From: JBDSLU01 sp031407765
Lineage (GTDB): Bacteria; Acidobacteriota; Vicinamibacteria; Vicinamibacterales; Vicinamibacteraceae
DNA length: 22,874 nt
Direction of reading: 5' to 3'
NCBI GenBank assembly: GCA_031407765.1
Contig: JANOIR010000149.1
Coordinates: forward strand, 1 to 22,874
The position numbers were made by a program, and so were the translations under genes. Positions within the stretch are counted from its first letter, which is position 1; the number at the start of each line of letters is the position of its first letter. The notes under the pieces were generated by a model that worked only from the letters and a program-made list of their open reading frames with translations, was not told the origin of the DNA and made no database searches. Below are positions 15,402 through 22,609 of the stretch, in pieces.

Positions 15402-15411
15402 ACTTATCACA

Positions 15412-15819
15412 ATGCCCGCTGCCGCCACCATTTTGATCGTCGACGACTACCCGGACGCTCTGGATGTGTGGGATCTGTATCTCCGCGCCTCCGGGTTCGA
15501 CGTATTGCGCGCTGAAGACGGCACCGAGGCACTGCGCTGCGCGTGCGAGCACGTGCCCGATCTGGTGGTGATGGATATCGAGCTGCCTGGGCTCTCCGGA
15601 TGCCAGGTGGCGAGCGCGTTGCGCGCGCGCGCCGAGACGCGGCACATCCCGCTCATCGCCTCGACCGGGCATTCCCTGCCCGCCAAGCTCGAGGAAGCGC
15701 GTCGCTCCGGCTTCGATCTGATCCTCATCAAGCCCTGCGACCCATCCGAGCTCGTCGATGCGATCCGCCGCCACCTCGCGGGTCGCCCTGCCCGCACGAT
15801 CACCTCACCTGAGCAGTAG
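15412..15819 (+). CDS. Stand-alone receiver-domain response regulator
   Basis: The 135-residue protein consists of one receiver domain: ILIVDDYPD (D11, D12), acceptor D55 in VVMDIELPG, T85 in IASTG and K107 in ILIKPCD. No output domain follows; the last 15 residues are a polar tail. CheY- or DivK-like proteins of this kind pass or drain phosphate in relays. It diverges from the degenerate kinase and sigma-54 regulator genes, 50-60 bases away, and is a natural partner in the same pathway (inference). I see no Shine-Dalgarno sequence before ATG 15412, so initiation may be leaderless or weak; a GTG at 15376 is open in frame but also lacks one. Confidence 0.9.
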   Translation: MPAAATILIVDDYPDALDVWDLYLRASGFDVLRAEDGTEALRCACEHVPDLVVMDIELPGLSGCQVASALRARAETRHIPLIASTGHSLPAKLEEARRSGFDLILIKPCDPSELVDAIRRHLAGRPARTITSPEQ

Positions 15820-15820
15820 C

Positions 15821-15838
15821 CTGCCCATTTTGGGGCAG
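15821..15838 (+). terminator. Hairpin directly after receiver gene
   Basis: ctgccc-attttg-gggcag begins two bases after the TAG stop. The stem is 6 bp and no T run follows. It is a possible terminator, and also lies 28 bases upstream of the next -24 box, so a regulator site cannot be excluded. Confidence 0.45.
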
Positions 15839-15865
15839 CCTCTTCCGCAGATCCGGCCGCCCCAC

Positions 15866-15882
15866 CTGGCACGGATGGTGCT
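15866..15882 (+). promoter_or_regulatory. Candidate sigma-54 promoter for lmo0937-type gene
   Basis: CTGGCACGGATGGTGCT matches TGGCACR-N4-TTGCW except for one base in the -12 box. GG at 15868-15869 and GC at 15880-15881 are ten bases apart. The predicted start is near 15893, 48 bases before ATG 15941. Confidence 0.65.
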
Positions 15883-15940
15883 CGATTGGTCCGCGGCGCC
15901 GACCGCCTTCGATGTCGGCCGGCTCATAGGAGAGAGGACC

Positions 15941-16093
15941 ATGTTGAACGTCATTCTGGTACTGCTGGTGGTGCTGTGGCTGCTCGGGATGGTGAGCTCG
16001 TACACGCTGGGCGGATTCCTGCATCTGCTCCTGCTGCTCGCCGTGGCGGTGTTCCTCATCCGCATCATCCAGGGCCGTAACCCGGTGTCCTGA
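15941..16093 (+). CDS. lmo0937-family small membrane protein
   Basis: The 50-residue protein starts at ATG 15941, behind aggagagagg (15928-15937). Two hydrophobic helices (about 3-18 and 26-42) are separated by SSYTLGG, and the end is RIIQGRNPVS; LLVVLWLLGMVSSYTLGG and the IRIIQGR end are the hallmark of the lmo0937 family. These peptides are found in very many bacteria, usually near stress genes; their function is unknown. It has its own sigma-54-type promoter. Confidence 0.9.
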   Translation: MLNVILVLLVVLWLLGMVSSYTLGGFLHLLLLLAVAVFLIRIIQGRNPVS

Positions 16094-16166
16094 TGTCATC
16101 GATCACGGCACAGGGACATCGTCGCTTACACAGTGCGTTCGCGTGTGGTGCCGGCTCGGCCATGCG

Positions 16167-16191
16167 ATCGCCGCGCCTGGCGCGCGGCGAT
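16167..16191. promoter_or_regulatory. Perfect 10-bp inverted repeat upstream of sigma-54 promoter
   Basis: ATCGCCGCGC-ctggc-GCGCGGCGAT ends four bases before the next -24 box (TGGC at 16196). It is 73 bases after the lmo0937 stop, so it may end that transcript or act as a regulator site. Confidence 0.5.
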
Positions 16192-16194
16192 GGG

Positions 16195-16211
16195 TTGGCG
16201 CATCGGTTGCA
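16195..16211 (+). promoter_or_regulatory. Candidate sigma-54 promoter reading into the hairpin element
   Basis: TTGGCGCATCGGTTGCA has exact TGGC (16196-16199) and TTGC (16207-16210) boxes seven bases apart; GG-GC spacing is ten. The predicted start near 16222 lies inside the left arm of the hairpin element, so the RNA would begin with bases that pair with its own 3' side. Confidence 0.6.
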
Positions 16212-16213
16212 CT

Positions 16214-16375
16214 AGCAGCCCGTGCTGGAAGTGCCGCGTCGCGCCGAGACGGGCGAGGCGCCCGGCGATCCAGGCGTGAGGAGAGAGAATATCGGGAATA
16301 TTCGACCGACGAGCAACGCCGAGCGCCGGGATGCATCGCCCGTCGAACGCAGCGGAACTTCCAGCACGGGCTGCT
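16214..16375 (+). repeat. Intergenic hairpin repeat, copy 2 (complete, 162 bp)
   Basis: The two ends, 16214-16237 and 16352-16375, are 24-base inverted repeats with one mismatch, beginning agcagcccgtgctggaag. Inside, cgagacgggcgaggcg (from 16245) can pair with cgccgggatgcatcgcccgtcg (near 16324-16345), and the tip is aatat-cggga-atatt. The core is almost identical to 8-110. No target-site duplication is visible. The ends somewhat recall terminal repeats of insertion sequences, so a MITE is possible; a structured RNA or leader for the DUF4142 gene at 16422 is the alternative, because a sigma-54-type promoter points into it. Confidence 0.85.
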
Positions 16376-16421
16376 TGGACCATCCGCCGCGCCTCACGGG
16401 CGCGACGGAAGGAGAGTAGGG

Positions 16422-16943
16422 ATGGGTCGCCTTGGGTTCCTCGCCCTGCCGGCGATGCTCGTCCTGGCTGGTGCCTCGGTGGCCTCGGCCCAGGCGCTGG
16501 CCGATCCGGCGCGATCGGCGGACGCGACGTTCCTCGCCAAGGCCTCCGAGGCGACAGCTCTCGACGCCGAGCTCGCCACGCTCGCGGTCACGCGGGCGGC
16601 GAGCGCCGCTGTGAAGGCGTTCGCCCGGCAGGTGCTCGACGCCCACACGGGAATCGATCGCGAGCTTGCCGCGATGGCCCGGGCCCGCCAGATCGATCGG
16701 GCGGCCGCGCTAGACGCGGTGCAGCCTGAGGCAGTAAAGCTGGCGGCGGCGGGACGGACCGCCTTCGACGCCGCGTTCGTCACCGCAATGATTGCCCGCC
16801 GCGAGGCCGCGGTGGCGCTGTTCGAGGGCGAGTCGCGCGACGGACGCGACGACGAGGTCAAGGATTGGGCGGCCCGGCAGTTGCCGGCGCTGCGGGAGCA
16901 CCTCGCTGCGGCCCGCGCCCTGCGGCCGCGCCCCAGGTCGTAG
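16422..16943 (+). CDS. DUF4142 family secreted/outer-membrane protein
   Basis: The 173-residue protein starts at ATG 16422, with aaggagag just upstream. A signal peptide ends near ASA-QA (about 23). The rest is helical: DATFLAKASEATALDAELATLA, AVKAFARQVLDAHTGIDREL, FDAAFVTAMIARREAAVALFE and the closing WAARQLPALREHLAAAR, the order typical of DUF4142 (a ferritin-like four-helix fold in the periplasm). The family motif usually has an MVxDH segment; here it is VLDAH. Function is unknown, though the genes often follow stress promoters. A long leader with the hairpin element lies upstream, and the secreted-protein gene 37 bases downstream is probably in the same transcript. Confidence 0.88.
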   Translation: MGRLGFLALPAMLVLAGASVASAQALADPARSADATFLAKASEATALDAELATLAVTRAASAAVKAFARQVLDAHTGIDRELAAMARARQIDRAAALDAVQPEAVKLAAAGRTAFDAAFVTAMIARREAAVALFEGESRDGRDDEVKDWAARQLPALREHLAAARALRPRPRS

Positions 16944-16980
16944 TTCCACCCGTTTCGTTTACTGAGGGAGATACAGAACC

Positions 16981-17661
16981 ATGAAGAAGCACATCCTCGC
17001 AGTGTGTAGCGTCGTTGCCATCTCCGGCCTCGGCCTCGCGGCGCAGCAGCCGCCGACCCAGACGCCACCGACCCAGCAGACCCCGCCGAGCCAGCCCGCT
17101 CAGCGGCCGCCCGATCCGACGACTGAACCGACGACGCCTTCCCCGACGACGTCACCGACGACGCCGGCTCCGACGTCGACTCCGTCGACCCGTACGCCGA
17201 TGTCGGACATGGCCAAGACCGCGACCACCGTCACCGGATGCCTGAAGACCTGGGACAGCCGGACGATGGCGCCGGCCACGGGCAGCGGCTCGGGCGCGGG
17301 CAGCGCGGCCTCGGCGACGGCGAGCGCGCCGGCCGCCGCGGGCGCCTCGGCGCAATACGTCCTGAGCAACATCGACCGCACCGGCGCGGCGTCGCGCGCG
17401 GCGGGGTCGTCGTTCCTGCTGAAGACGTCCGATTCGAGCGTGTCGTTCAGCCAGCATCTGAACCACAAGGTGGAGTTGACCGGGACGCTGTCGGACAGCG
17501 CCAGCGGCATGGGCAGCGCCGACAAGCCGATGTCGGACAAGCCCAGCACGGATCGTGACGCCTCGGCGTCGGGTCGGGTGAGCTCGAGCGACCTGAAGCT
17601 GCCCACGCTCAGCGTCACCGCCCTCAAGATGGTTTCACCGACCTGCGGCACCGGCTCGTAG
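16981..17661 (+). CDS. Secreted Pro/Thr-rich protein with GC...C domain, unknown function
   Basis: The 226-residue protein starts at ATG 16981, behind gagggag. A signal peptide (1-21) is followed by a Pro/Thr/Gln linker (22-75), then VTGCLKTW (C87), an Ala/Gly/Ser insert (about 98-124), YVLSNIDRTG, FLLKTSDSSVSFSQHLNHKV and ELTGTL, a second Ser/Asp/Lys-rich insert, and SVTALKMVSPTC (C222). The positions of the two cysteines and of the H...V.L.G strand parallel those of the 5196 protein. I infer the same small beta-rich fold with a closing disulphide, here expanded by two low-complexity inserts. The role is unknown; it could be a periplasmic or surface binding module. A strong hairpin follows the stop. 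Confidence 0.8.
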   Translation: MKKHILAVCSVVAISGLGLAAQQPPTQTPPTQQTPPSQPAQRPPDPTTEPTTPSPTTSPTTPAPTSTPSTRTPMSDMAKTATTVTGCLKTWDSRTMAPATGSGSGAGSAASATASAPAAAGASAQYVLSNIDRTGAASRAAGSSFLLKTSDSSVSFSQHLNHKVELTGTLSDSASGMGSADKPMSDKPSTDRDASASGRVSSSDLKLPTLSVTALKMVSPTCGTGS

Positions 17662-17714
17662 CCCGCAGCAGGATCTGGCGTTCGCGCACGCGCGCGATCG
17701 TCGGATGAAATGGA

Positions 17715-17738
17715 ACGGGCGGCCATGGTGCCGCCCGT
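17715..17738. terminator. Bidirectional terminator between converging genes
   Basis: acgggcggc (17715-17723) and gccgcccgt (17730-17738) form a 9-bp GC-rich stem around catggt, followed on the + strand by cgttt. It lies between the stop of the secreted-protein gene and the stop of the TonB receptor gene. Confidence 0.7.
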
Positions 17739-17741
17739 CGT

Positions 17742-20700
17742 TTAGAACGTCGCCTTCAGCCCGATCTGCAGGATCCGTGGATCGTAGGTGGAGGTGATGC
17801 TGCCGAAGCCGCCGGCGCTGCGGTTGCCGTTCGGCGCCCGCAGGTTGGTGCGGTTCAGCACGTTGAAGCCCTCGATGCGCAGCTCGATCGTGCCCTGCGG
17901 CCAGGGGGCGGCAATGCGCTTGGTCGCCTGCACGTCGAGCGTCCACATCAGCGGACCGCGCACCGTGTTGCGTGCGGCGTTGCCGAACGGCTGGCTGGGA
18001 TCGGTCGGGACCACGACCGCGTCGCGATTGAGGTAGACCTGTGGCGTCCGGCTGCCTTCGGGCATCAGGACGTCGCCGACGACGTTGGGCCGGTAGTTGT
18101 TGGCGCCGCGGAAGTCCTGCTGGATGCTCGACACCTGGAACGCCGCCAGCGGCGTGTAGGTGAGCGTTACCGTATCGCCCGGGGCGACGGTGTTGACGCC
18201 GGCAATCTGCCAGCCGCCGATCAGCGTGTCGAGGGCGAGCGGCGCGTTCGCCAGGAACCGGCGGCCGCGTCCGACCGGCACGTCCCACACCGCGCTGGTC
18301 GTGCTGTTGTACGGCTGATGATATCCCGACAGGCCGAAGTCCCCGTCGAGGTTGCGGAAGTCCTGGGGCGCGGGGAAGTTCCCGTTCGGGTTCTCGAGCG
18401 AGCCGGCGCCGTTGTCCTGCGTCCTCGACAGCGTCAGCGCCGACATCAGCGTCAGGCCCTCGCCGCGCCACTCCACCTTGCCCTGGAAGGCGCGGTAGCG
18501 CGAGAGCCCGCCGTTGAAGGCGTAGGTGATGTCGGCGAACTCCGGGATCGGCCGCCGCTGCTGGAGCGGGATGCTGCCGGCGGGATTGTTCGGCGCCGCC
18601 TGATTGAAGTTGGCGAACAACAACAGATCGTCGGCCCGGTTGCCGACGTAGGCCACGTCCACGACGAGCGCCTTCGTCAGCTCACGCTGCACCGAGGCGT
18701 ACCAGCTCTGCACGCGGCTCGAGCGATAGTCCGAGGGCATGTAGGTGATGTTGGCAGCCAGCGGATTGAAGCGCGACGGATCGGTGAGGCCAGACGGGTA
18801 GCCGTCCTGGGTGGTCCGGAACCCGGCCGTCGCCGGCGTCTGGACGACGACGGCGTTGATGACCTGCGGTCCGTTGATCGGCAGGACGTTGGCGCCGCCG
18901 GCGCGGTGGAAGTGGACGAAGCTGACGCCGTAGCCGCCGCGCACCGCGGTGCGATCGATCGGCGTCCAGGCCAGGCCGAGGCGCGGGCCGAGATTGTTGG
19001 TGTCCGTCGCGATCGTCGATCGGTCGCGCCCCGAACCGTCTCGCGCGAGGACCATCGTGCGCGTCGCCGGGTCCCAGTTCGAGAGCACGTTGTTCTTCTC
19101 GACCCACGGCGTTGCCAACTCGTAACGCAGACCCAGGTTCAGCGTCAGCCGGTCGTTCACCCGCCAGTCGTCCTGCAGATAGCCGAAGTGCATGTCCTGC
19201 TCGAGCTCGGCGACCAGGATGTTGCTGAGCGCGTAGGTCGAGCGCAAGCCGAACATGAAGTCGGCGAGGTTGAACACGTTGTTGGCGCCGACGCCGGACG
19301 GCCGCGTGAACTGGCCCGCGTACTGGTCGCGGCCGTAGAGCGGGTTCACGTCCTGCACTTCGGTGAGGATGCGCTGGTACTCGTAGCCGGCCTTGAGTGA
19401 ATGACGGCCCATCAGGCGCGAGTAGTTCAGTTTCGGGTTGAAGACCGTCGGGTACTGCCACTGCGGGTTGGTGGCCTGTCGCCCGAGGTCGGAGAAGCCG
19501 GTGATCAACTGGCTCGGCAGCCCGCCCGCGACGCGCGGGTCGTCGGGCAAGCCGGCGATGCCGTAGGCCTCGAGCGCCGACGCGGTGCCCAGGGCCGCCG
19601 GGTTCTTGCCCGCGGAGGTGCGCGACCAGCCGAGGCGCGCCTCGAACAGCGACGTCGGCGAGAGCGTGTAGGTGGCGCCGAAGGCCAGCTGCGTGTTCTC
19701 GACGTAGGTGGTGGCGTTGCCGCCGCCGCCCGAAGGCAGGGGAAGGGCGGGGTTGTCGAAGATGTCGACGTCACGCCAGCCAAGCCGACCGAACAGCGAC
19801 AGGGTCGGGCTGACGACCACGTCCACCTTGCCGCCCGCCTTGTCGGTGGCGTTCTCGAAGAGCTGGGTGGCGACGTAGTTGTTGGTGGCGGCAGCGCTGG
19901 TCGGCTCGGGCAGGCCCGTGAGCACGCGGCGGGCGAAATCCGTCATCGGGATCGGCGTGCCGGCCGGGTAGGTGGCGCTGGTGAACGGGTTGCGGACATC
20001 CACCGACAGGATGCCCTGGCGCTGCGCCAGCGTGGCGATGGTGGACGTCGCCGGCTGCGATCGATCCTGGCGCAGCGACTCGACGTCGGCGAAGAAGAAG
20101 GCGCGGTTGCGGAGGATGGGCCCGCCGACGACGGCCCCGAACTGGTCGCGGTCGAACTGCGGCTTCTTGCCGTCCGCCGGCTTGAAGAAGCCGGTGGCGT
20201 TGAAGTCGGTGCGGCGGACGAAGTCCCAGCCCGAGCCGCGCAGCCGGTTGGTGCCGCTGCGGTAGGCGACGTTGATCGTCGCCCCGGCCGAGCGCCCGTA
20301 CTCGGCGCTCATGTTGTTGGTGACGACCTTGAACTCGCCCACGGCGTCCGGCGACGGCTGCATGACCTGGTTTGAGAAGCCCTGGTTGCTGGTGCCGTAG
20401 GCGTTGTTGTCGACGCCATCGATGAGGAAGTTGTTGAACGTCGAGCGCAGCCCGTTGACGTTGAACGAACCCTCCCGCGGCGTGAAGCCGCCGGTGTTGA
20501 GCGCCGACAGCCGGACGCCGGGTGACAGCAGGGCAAGGGCCGAATACTCGCGGCCGTTCAGCGGCAGGGCGCGGGTCTGCTCGCCGCTGATCACCTGGCT
20601 GCGGTCGCTCGAATCGGTCTGCAGCGCGGCCCGCCCGGTGCGCACTTCCACCGTCTCGGTGAGCGCCCCGACCGACATCTCGACGTCGACGCGCCGGCGC

Positions 20701-20996
20701 TCGCCGACCGTGACCTGGACGCCGTCGACGAGCGCTATGGCGAAGCCCGCCTTCTCGGCGGTCACGGCATAGGTGCCGATGCGGACGTTGAAGAACTCGA
20801 AGGCGCCGGCGGCGTCGGAGGTTCGCGTCTGCGAGACGCCGGTCTCCAGGCCGGTGAGCGTGACCTTCGCGTCGGCGACCGCGGCGCCGGAGGTGTCGCG
20901 GACGGCGCCGACGACCGAGGCGGTTTCGAACTGCGCGGCGGCCGGCCGCGTCAAGGCGAGCAGGTACAGGAGTACAAGAAAACAGGTGCGACGCAT
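17742..20996 (-). CDS. TonB-dependent receptor with carboxypeptidase-regulatory-like domain (Oar-like)
   Basis: The 1084-residue protein starts at 20996 with ggagg five bases upstream. A signal peptide (1-21, ending PAAAQ) precedes a carboxypeptidase-regulatory-like beta sandwich (about 26-112: VVGAVRDTSGAAVADAKVTL, then GAFEFFNVRIGTYAVTAEKAGF). The plug follows: RTGRAALQTDSSDRSQVI, ALPLNGREYSALALLSPGVR, FNVNGLRSTFNNFLIDGVDN and PSPDAVGEFKVVTNNMSAEYGRS in pieces at about 119-240. From about 245 to the end is a 22-strand-type barrel closing with LQIGLKATF. These receptors import or export large ligands (glycans, peptides) across the outer membrane using TonB energy. The ligand cannot be told. 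No SusD partner, peptidase or sigma/anti-sigma pair is adjacent, so it is an orphan receptor here. Confidence 0.93.
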   Translation of the reverse strand: MRRTCFLVLLYLLALTRPAAAQFETASVVGAVRDTSGAAVADAKVTLTGLETGVSQTRTSDAAGAFEFFNVRIGTYAVTAEKAGFAIALVDGVQVTVGERRRVDVEMSVGALTETVEVRTGRAALQTDSSDRSQVISGEQTRALPLNGREYSALALLSPGVRLSALNTGGFTPREGSFNVNGLRSTFNNFLIDGVDNNAYGTSNQGFSNQVMQPSPDAVGEFKVVTNNMSAEYGRSAGATINVAYRSGTNRLRGSGWDFVRRTDFNATGFFKPADGKKPQFDRDQFGAVVGGPILRNRAFFFADVESLRQDRSQPATSTIATLAQRQGILSVDVRNPFTSATYPAGTPIPMTDFARRVLTGLPEPTSAAATNNYVATQLFENATDKAGGKVDVVVSPTLSLFGRLGWRDVDIFDNPALPLPSGGGGNATTYVENTQLAFGATYTLSPTSLFEARLGWSRTSAGKNPAALGTASALEAYGIAGLPDDPRVAGGLPSQLITGFSDLGRQATNPQWQYPTVFNPKLNYSRLMGRHSLKAGYEYQRILTEVQDVNPLYGRDQYAGQFTRPSGVGANNVFNLADFMFGLRSTYALSNILVAELEQDMHFGYLQDDWRVNDRLTLNLGLRYELATPWVEKNNVLSNWDPATRTMVLARDGSGRDRSTIATDTNNLGPRLGLAWTPIDRTAVRGGYGVSFVHFHRAGGANVLPINGPQVINAVVVQTPATAGFRTTQDGYPSGLTDPSRFNPLAANITYMPSDYRSSRVQSWYASVQRELTKALVVDVAYVGNRADDLLLFANFNQAAPNNPAGSIPLQQRRPIPEFADITYAFNGGLSRYRAFQGKVEWRGEGLTLMSALTLSRTQDNGAGSLENPNGNFPAPQDFRNLDGDFGLSGYHQPYNSTTSAVWDVPVGRGRRFLANAPLALDTLIGGWQIAGVNTVAPGDTVTLTYTPLAAFQVSSIQQDFRGANNYRPNVVGDVLMPEGSRTPQVYLNRDAVVVPTDPSQPFGNAARNTVRGPLMWTLDVQATKRIAAPWPQGTIELRIEGFNVLNRTNLRAPNGNRSAGGFGSITSTYDPRILQIGLKATF

Positions 20997-21077
20997 GAAG
21001 CCTCCGGTGGGTTCTGGGCGGCGCCCGACCGCGGGCCCCGCGCATCTGCGCGGCGGCTCGGCGGACGAGGCACCGTA

Positions 21078-21093
21078 GTGGCCGTGCGGCCAC
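21078..21093. promoter_or_regulatory. Inverted repeat upstream of TonB receptor gene
   Basis: gtggccg-tg-cggccac, 82 bases upstream of the receptor start and in the gap to the ankyrin gene's end. It may end the ankyrin transcript or bind a regulator. ccgcgc-agat-gcgcgg is a smaller repeat nearer the start (about 21038-21053). I recognised no -35/-10 or sigma-54 motif. Confidence 0.3.
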
Positions 21094-21177
21094 CACGCGG
21101 CACGCTATCTGAGCGGCGTGTCCGGCCGACGACGTTGTTGTGTCGACGGTGTGTCGAACCGGCGATCGGTCAGGCGA

Positions 21178-22359
21178 TCAGGTCGTGGCGCCGCGCGCAC
21201 GCAGGAACGCCATCATGTCCGGAACGTCGTGGCGGATCGCCCACGCCAGCGGCGTCGAGCCGGTCTTGCGATCGCGCGCGTCGATCGACGCGCCCGCAGC
21301 GAGGAGCAGCTCCGCGCAGGTGACGCGGTGGGCTCGCACGCGGCCGCGGCCGTCGCGGCCGCAGAGATCGTGGAGCGGTGTAGCTCCTTCGGCGTTCAGG
21401 ACGTCCGGAGGCATCGCCCCGCTCGACAGGAGCAGGCGCAGGATCTCGACATCCTCGAGCAGGTAGGAGCGGCAGCCGGTGACGACCGCCGGGACGCGGG
21501 CGCCGGCGGCGATCAGGCGGATGACGAGGTCGCGCCTGCCGAGCGTGGCGGCGGCGGTGAACACGCCGCCGCAGCCGGCGTCGGCCGCCGACGGATCGGC
21601 GGTGACACGGCGCACGACCTCGTCGTCCTCGTGGAGCCACACCAGGTCGTAGCAGTCGAGGATGCCGCCGCGCGCCATCAGGCGGGCGCGGATTTCCGGC
21701 GTCTTCGCTGCGAAGGTAGCGGTGCCAGCCGAGTCGACGCAGGCGTTCGGATCGGCGCCCCGATCGAGGAGCGCATCGACGAGCGCGAGGTTGCCATGCC
21801 GCGCCGCGGCGTGGAGCGCGAGGCCGCGCGGGCCGTCGGCGCCTTCCGGCCAGGTCGGATCGGCTCCGCGATCGAGCAGCAGCACGGCGATCGCGTCGTG
21901 CCCGAACGCGGTCGCCACCGACAGCGCCCGGCGGCCGTGCGGCCGCGCCTCGCGGATGCGATCCGGCGCCGCATCGAGCGCCGCCGCGACGCAGGCCAGA
22001 TCGCCGAACGCCGCGGCGACGGCGAGGTCGTAGGCGGCGCCTCGATCCACGAGCTGGCGCGCCGTCGCGAGATCGCCGCGCCCCTGCTCGAACAGGGCGA
22101 GATCGATCGGCTCGAAGGCGACCGGAGCGTAACCGTCGGCGTCGCCGGGGCCGTCGAGATGCCGGGCGTGGACATCGGCGCCGCGATCGAGGAGCAGCGT
22201 CATCACTTCGTGCGCACCGGCGGCGACGGCGCGATGGAGTGGCGTGGCGCCCTTGCGGTCGCGCGCCTCGATCAGTGTCGGGTCGCCGTCGAGGAGCAGC
22301 CGCACGGCGTCGAGCTCGCCAGCGGCTGCCGCGCCGTGGATCGCATGATCGTCTCGCAT
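21178..22359 (-). CDS. Ankyrin-repeat protein
   Basis: The protein has 393 residues from ATG 22359, which has ggag six bases upstream; ATG 22371 (four residues longer) is a possible alternative. Repeats with the ankyrin pattern run through the whole length: GATPLHRAVAAGAHEVMTLL, RGADVHAR, ALHAAARHGNLALVDALLDR, GADPNACVD, GVFTAAATLGRRDLVIRLIA, and at the end GATPLHDLCGRDG, STPLAWAIRHDVPDMMAFLR; about nine or ten repeats. There is no signal peptide or membrane segment, so it should be cytoplasmic. Ankyrin repeats mediate protein contacts; the partner is unknown. It is upstream of the TonB receptor on the same strand, 181 bases away, with a weaker sigma-54-type promoter. Confidence 0.85.
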   Translation of the reverse strand: MRDDHAIHGAAAAGELDAVRLLLDGDPTLIEARDRKGATPLHRAVAAGAHEVMTLLLDRGADVHARHLDGPGDADGYAPVAFEPIDLALFEQGRGDLATARQLVDRGAAYDLAVAAAFGDLACVAAALDAAPDRIREARPHGRRALSVATAFGHDAIAVLLLDRGADPTWPEGADGPRGLALHAAARHGNLALVDALLDRGADPNACVDSAGTATFAAKTPEIRARLMARGGILDCYDLVWLHEDDEVVRRVTADPSAADAGCGGVFTAAATLGRRDLVIRLIAAGARVPAVVTGCRSYLLEDVEILRLLLSSGAMPPDVLNAEGATPLHDLCGRDGRGRVRAHRVTCAELLLAAGASIDARDRKTGSTPLAWAIRHDVPDMMAFLRARGATT

Positions 22360-22397
22360 GCAGGTCTCCATCGGAACCTGCTGCTCCCGTGCCTGGC

Positions 22398-22414
22398 CGC
22401 GCTGCAGGTGCCAA
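22398..22414 (-). promoter_or_regulatory. Weaker sigma-54-type promoter for ankyrin gene
   Basis: On the - strand TTGGCACCTGCAGCGC has a perfect TTGGCAC -24 box (GG at 22412-22411) and GC at 22400-22399, ten bases apart, but the -12 box is GCGC instead of TTGC. The palindrome TCATCATGATGA (22415-22426) abuts it directly. Confidence 0.35.
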
Positions 22415-22543
22415 TCATCATGATGAGCCAGAACGCCAGGCGGCGAAGGATCCCTCTACAGGCTGAGACGGATACCAGGCGGGTCGACTGCAGCCCGAGG
22501 CGTCGACGGCCGACAATACGTATGATGAAGGGCTGCCTGCTAC

Positions 22544-22580
22544 GGGCGCCCCGTCGCCGGGCGCCCCTGCGGGCGCTCCC
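22544..22580. repeat. Three close palindromic GGGCGCCCC-type units
   Basis: gggcgcccc at 22544 and 22559, and gggcgctccc at 22571, lie in the leader of the lipoprotein gene, 30-66 bases before its start. They can fold in several ways. A TATGAT at 22521-22526 might be a -10 box upstream of them; no matching -35 was seen. Confidence 0.4.
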
Positions 22581-22609
22581 GAACCAGACCAATCCTGCGG
22601 AGGACGTAC

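Noticed and set aside
16375..16391. TTGGACCATCCGCCGC as a second promoter nearer the DUF4142 gene
   Set aside because: The spacing is right, but only GG and GC agree; in GC-rich DNA such matches are expected often.
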